Source: Mactromeris polynyma (Eukaryota; Mollusca; Bivalvia; Venerida; Mactridae). Taken from it: a stretch of DNA of 64,000 bases. Under the pieces are notes generated by a model. It worked only from the letters and a program-made list of their open reading frames with translations, searched no databases and was not told where the DNA came from. Made by a program: the position numbers and the translations under genes. The DNA lies in assembly GCA_032209605.1 (NCBI GenBank), contig JASFXZ010000028.1:5218941-5282940 (forward strand). The letters are read 5' to 3'. Positions within the stretch are counted from its first letter, which is position 1; each line of letters opens with the position of its first letter. Positions 61,116 through 64,000 of the stretch are shown here, one piece after another.

Positions 61116-62821
61116 CATTTAATAATAAGGATAAGACAAATTGCTTCTAAGAAACTGTAACTAATAATAAATGGATCTAGATTTACACACCAAGTACATT
61201 CTTGTAGTGACTATCATGGGGTTCTAACAGCTGAATGTTCTCAATCTTGAAGATTTGTCGGGGTATTACAGTAATAAATAGTAGTGGGCTCGGATTGTCA
61301 TAAAAACAAACTCGTAGTTTGAGCAGAAGTCATGTCAAATTATCTCAATCACTCAGCTGCTCTGATTGAAGCTTCAATGACCCAACATTATCGGATACAG
61401 GCATCTGATTATCTGGACTATTAAAACACATTCGTACACAAAACGTTTCGTACCAGTAATGATTCGGCCCCTCCACCCTGGAGCCTGAAAATCCGGATTT
61501 CCGGAACTTGAGATTCCCAGTTCTATATTGTATATTATTAAATAGCTTATACAAATTATTTAATGTAATATAAACATACGATATAAAGTATAATGTTAAC
61601 AGAAACTAAAAATGGTGTATTATCCAAAATCACTGAATCAATCTAATAAATTCAAGCCCAGCATTGAACAGTAACAACGTATATAAAGTGACGTCAACAT
61701 CTTGTTATCACCAAACAATAATATTAAAAAAGATGCAAGGCGACATCCTACGACGTCAACAATTTCCTTGAAGATTTGAGCATTTAAGTCTTGAGTGTGA
61801 CGTTTGGGACTAAACCCAGTCATTCCTCTTATAATCAAACATAAATTTCAAAGAAAATGGACCAAAATTACTATTCAATATTAATTTGACATTCTCATGC
61901 AATTCCAGTCAAATTTTGCCACTAACAGACAAATAGGAGAAATGATAAGATAGTTCCCACATGTACAATAATTACCTCCCTTGTTCTTAATCATCCGCCA
62001 TTTTGATAGGCAAAACTGATAAGCACTTATATAGAAGTATTTCCAAAATATATGATAATTCAGAAAATATCAAAGAGAATTTGCATGTGACAACCAGATT
62101 TTCTTCAATTTTCCGAGTCAACTGCCCACATGAGCGTAATGAATAAGAATTGTTTTATTTATCTGATTATTTTATGATGGTTTACATTATATTCCCTATA
62201 AACTTTAAGGAAAATTGTCTACCAAAATGGCCGACTGTTCAGAACAAGGGAGGTAAATGTTGTAAATGTGGGAACTATGTATTGTGATTTGAGATATCCG
62301 TTATAATCCTGGGCCTCGATTTTCACATTGTAAATATAAACACCAAGTACAAGAGTTAAATGTATATGTAACAAAATAAACAGTTCTGTTTATGTACAAA
62401 TTTACATCTAAAAACCTGCATCCACTTTTATCAGTAAACAAATAAGTAATTTGAATCAATCAAATTATAAAGTACATAAATTCCATTGCACAAGAAATAT
62501 ACAACAACACGAAGCAAGAAATATCAATAAATATATCAAACATATTTTAAGAAAAACAAAAATGTTCACACATAAACCTACGGGTTCATTTTACTTTATG
62601 ATTATGAAAGTCGTATTTGTATGTATGATAAGTATCAAACGATACTGGCAATATTGAGGCAACATAGGACGATTCCGAGGAGAGAAAGTAAAGCTTTCAC
62701 CCAACATTTGGAAAATATTTAAATTACCAATAATCAGATTATTATAATACGTAGGATATTACTGACATCACAATGTGATAAAAATATCCACAAGAAATAT
62801 CTCAAAATTACCAAACAAATT
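61116..62821. other. AT-rich interval, no gene recognised
   Basis: No coding frame with recognisable content. Two short patches, 'aattacctcccttgttct' (61971) and 'gaacaagggaggtaaatg' (62239), are inverted relative to each other about 270 bp apart and could be ends of a further small element, with no clear target duplication. Confidence 0.35.
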
Positions 62822-63722
62822 ACTGACATCAACTGACAATTCACCCGACAGATCACATTGTCTGACATCAACTGACAATTCACCTGACAGATCACATTGT
62901 CTGACATCAACTGACAATTCACCCGACAGATCACATTGTCTGACATCAACTGACAATTCACCTGACAGATCACATTGTCTGACATCAACTGACAATTCAC
63001 CCGACAGATCACATTGTCTGACATCAACTGACAATTCACCTGACAGATCACATTGTCTGACATCAACTGACAATTCACCCGACAGATCACATTGTCTGAC
63101 ATCTACTGACAATTCACCTGACAGATCACATTGTCTGACATCTACTGACAATTCACCTGACAGATCACATTGTCTGACATCAACTGACAATTCACCTGAC
63201 AGATCACATTGTCTGACATCAACTGACAATTCACCTGACAGATCACATTGTCTGACATCTACTGACAATTCACCTGACAGATCACATTGTCTGACATCAA
63301 CTGACAATTCACCTGACAGATCACATTGTCTGACATCAACTGACAATTCACCTGACAGATCACATTGTCTGACATCTACTGACAATTCACCTGACAGATC
63401 ACATTGTCTGACATCAACTGACAATTCACCTGACAGATCACATTGTCTGACATCAACTGACAATTCACCTGACAGATCACATTGTCTGACATCTACTGAC
63501 AATTCACCTGACAGATCACATTGTCTGACATCAACTGACAATTCACCTGACAGATCACATTGTCTGACATCAACTGACAATTCACCTGACAGATCACATT
63601 GTCTGACATCAACTGACAATTCACCTGACAGATCACATTGTCTGACATCTACTGACAATTCACCTGACAGATCACATTGTCTGACATCTACTGACAATTC
63701 ACCTGACAGATCACATTGTCAA
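62822..63722. repeat. 39-bp minisatellite, about 23 units
   Basis: The unit is 'tctgacatcaactgacaatt' plus 'cacctgacagatcacattg'. Three CTGACA cores per unit suggest growth from a ~13-bp ancestor. Units are almost identical and differ at two sites (cacccg/cacctg; atcaac/atctac). The first seven alternate ccc/cct strictly, a 78-bp higher-order pattern; later units fix cct and vary at the other site. At 39 bp (13 codons) with no stops, + reads TSTDNSPDRSHCL repeats for 320 codons and - reads SVDVRQCDLSGEL. Neither has a supporting context. Confidence 0.97.
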
Positions 63723-64000
63723 GTGAGTAGTAAATAAGAAATTCAGTAACTTTGTGGTAACTACGAAGTCGATTAACAACAAACACAAAGAAATGGTATT
63801 ACATATAGTCGAAGTTCTAAATAATCGATTTTATTGCATTTGCATTAGACTAATATTTGTTGTACACAACTAAATAATAACATCACTGAATATTGGCAAG
63901 TCTTAATAATAATTTCTTAATTATTTGTTAAATACACCCATGAGGATTTGATTTTTTCAAACCTAAATGTAATTCAACAAATCATTTAAAATAGAAATTG
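63723..64000. other. Window end, nothing recognised
   Basis: AT-rich sequence after the 39-bp array, no coding frame or repeat identified. Confidence 0.4.

Noticed and set aside
62775..63737. 320-codon + frame and 309-codon - frame in the 39-bp array
   Set aside because: Both strands are open for the same arithmetic reason, with no signal peptide, splice context or paralogue.

Overview
The window is eukaryotic nuclear DNA. It is AT-rich, its genes have spliceosomal introns (GT..AG), there are no bacterial-style operons, and about a fifth of it is tandem repeat. The dispersed repeats (a 'gaggaccatagtggccct' type with a trailing 'aatagctcacct'; a 'tcaagggccataactttgcac' type ending in a run of C; a 'taacggtgaccttgacctttg' type) are ones I associate with bivalve molluscs. 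I infer a bivalve or close relative; species is not determinable from sequence alone.

The only genes I can support belong to one family on the minus strand: a DZIP3-type HEPN domain, then a STAND-class P-loop NTPase (closest by eye to nSTAND3), then about ten ankyrin repeats, then an Asp-rich tail. There are three copies in the same orientation. Copy A (8019-13142) and copy B (25499-31467) each resolve into four exons with matching splice phases and open frames (1182 and 1130 aa). Copy C (50766-54637) is a wreck: its first exons are missing, and it carries single-base frameshifts, an 80-bp deletion and a 1.8-kb transposon. The copies sit in a segmental duplication (A about 6.0-20.4 kb, B about 24.1-41.1 kb, C about 49.4-54.6 kb). 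This is a young, tandemly expanding family with the domain logic of an immune or conflict-type sensor: an RNase-like HEPN effector, an NTP-driven switch and an ankyrin recognition array.

Layout: 0-6 kb holds a dead Tc1/mariner transposase, a pogo-like MITE, a dispersed repeat and a duplicated exon-like unit. 5.5-6.85 kb holds two minisatellites. 8-13.1 kb is gene A. 15.45-19.96 kb is a 24-bp minisatellite of about 187 units with a 1344-bp higher-order duplication. 20.7-22 kb is a 69-bp minisatellite. 25.5-31.5 kb is gene B, and 33.7-36.4 kb is B's copy of the 24-bp minisatellite. 36.5-40.8 kb is a 4.3-kb DNA transposon whose empty site survives in duplicon A. 41-48.7 kb holds dispersed repeats, MITEs and a long-inverted-repeat element. 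49.4-55 kb is duplicon C. 55.3-57 kb is a 38-bp minisatellite. 59.5-60.35 kb is a 44-48-bp minisatellite with C-runs. 60.7-61.1 kb is a Tc1-like MITE. 62.8-63.7 kb is a 39-bp minisatellite.

Because the three duplicons can be aligned by eye, several insertions can be read against their own empty target sites, which makes the element boundaries and target-site duplications unusually secure. Most of the very long open frames here lie inside minisatellites with units divisible by three; I do not treat them as genes.
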